Source: Bradyrhizobium sp. (GTDB lineage: Bacteria > Pseudomonadota > Alphaproteobacteria > Rhizobiales > Xanthobacteraceae). Taken from it: 64,000 nt of DNA. Every line of letters begins with the position of its first letter. The stretch's first letter is position 1. This document shows positions 63,025 through 64,000 of this stretch, one piece after another. Location of the stretch: contig NZ_JACRMG010000010.1 in the NCBI RefSeq assembly GCF_016219575.1, positions 62,001 through 126,000 of the forward strand, given 5' to 3'. The notes under the pieces were generated by a model, which was given only the letters and a program-made list of their open reading frames with translations, searched no databases and was not told the DNA's origin. The position numbers and the translations under genes were made by a program.

Positions 63025-64000
<976 letters not shown>

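Overview
The window reads as chromosomal DNA of a high-GC alphaproteobacterium of the Bradyrhizobium/Rhodopseudomonas type. The reasons are the strong GC bias at third codon positions, the dense NAD(P)/CoA/aromatic metabolism, the many palindromic intergenic repeats (for example the stem ATGGCCGGG / CCCGGCCAT), and small secreted Cys-rich proteins common in Nitrobacteraceae. The genus is inferred from memory of such genomes, not tested. No rRNA, tRNA, CRISPR array, IS transposase or phage genes were found.

Layout. 1-5456 is an aromatic-acid cluster funnelling into gentisate: gentisate 1,2-dioxygenase (cut by the window edge), maleylpyruvate isomerase, a MarR regulator, 3-hydroxybenzoate 6-hydroxylase, and an oppositely oriented pair made of a benzoate-CoA-ligase-type enzyme and a salicylyl-CoA 5-hydroxylase-type flavoprotein. 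Two near-identical palindromic operators (197-214 and 5472-5489) flank it. 5650-7281 holds small envelope proteins and a Cys-rich repeat protein. 7493-11875 is an RND efflux pair. 12079-19040 holds an MDR oxidoreductase, ferredoxin-NADP reductase, a patatin, a membrane-anchored glutamate-synthase-like protein, a TauE/SafE transporter, a GST and a DUF1127 protein. 19158-22404 is a LysR gene followed by a rhodanese-ChrB / ChrA chromate module. 22453-26305 holds small membrane proteins and a large beta-barrel/OprB fusion porin. 26434-31716 is a creatininase-family gene divergent from an NMT1-type ABC importer operon that continues into a D-2-hydroxyacid dehydrogenase and a two-domain Inh-type protein.

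32315-37489 carries an AraC-TPR regulator, a DUF3455 protein, a methyltransferase and an MFS carrier. 37604-46015 is the most unusual part. It holds a secreted Sel1-caspase protein, a compositionally different methyltransferase, RadC, a Tat-exported MBL hydrolase, and a translationally coupled caspase-like protease / alpha-beta hydrolase pair, ending at methionine aminopeptidase. 46116-53797 holds an MscS channel, a K+(Na+)/H+ antiporter, dodecin, modABC and two cell-wall enzymes (MepA and an L,D-transpeptidase). 54110-62539 holds a PAS-GGDEF-EAL protein with a degenerate GGDEF, a GIY-YIG nuclease set among palindromic repeats, a chemoreceptor, and a flavin monooxygenase/MFS pair. lepA (EF4) enters from the right edge.

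The best candidates for something undescribed are (i) the caspase-hydrolase pair at 42374-44988, which looks like a two-gene protease-effector module, and (ii) the palindromes around the small GIY-YIG gene at 56349-56917, whose two variants differ by a compensatory base-pair swap.
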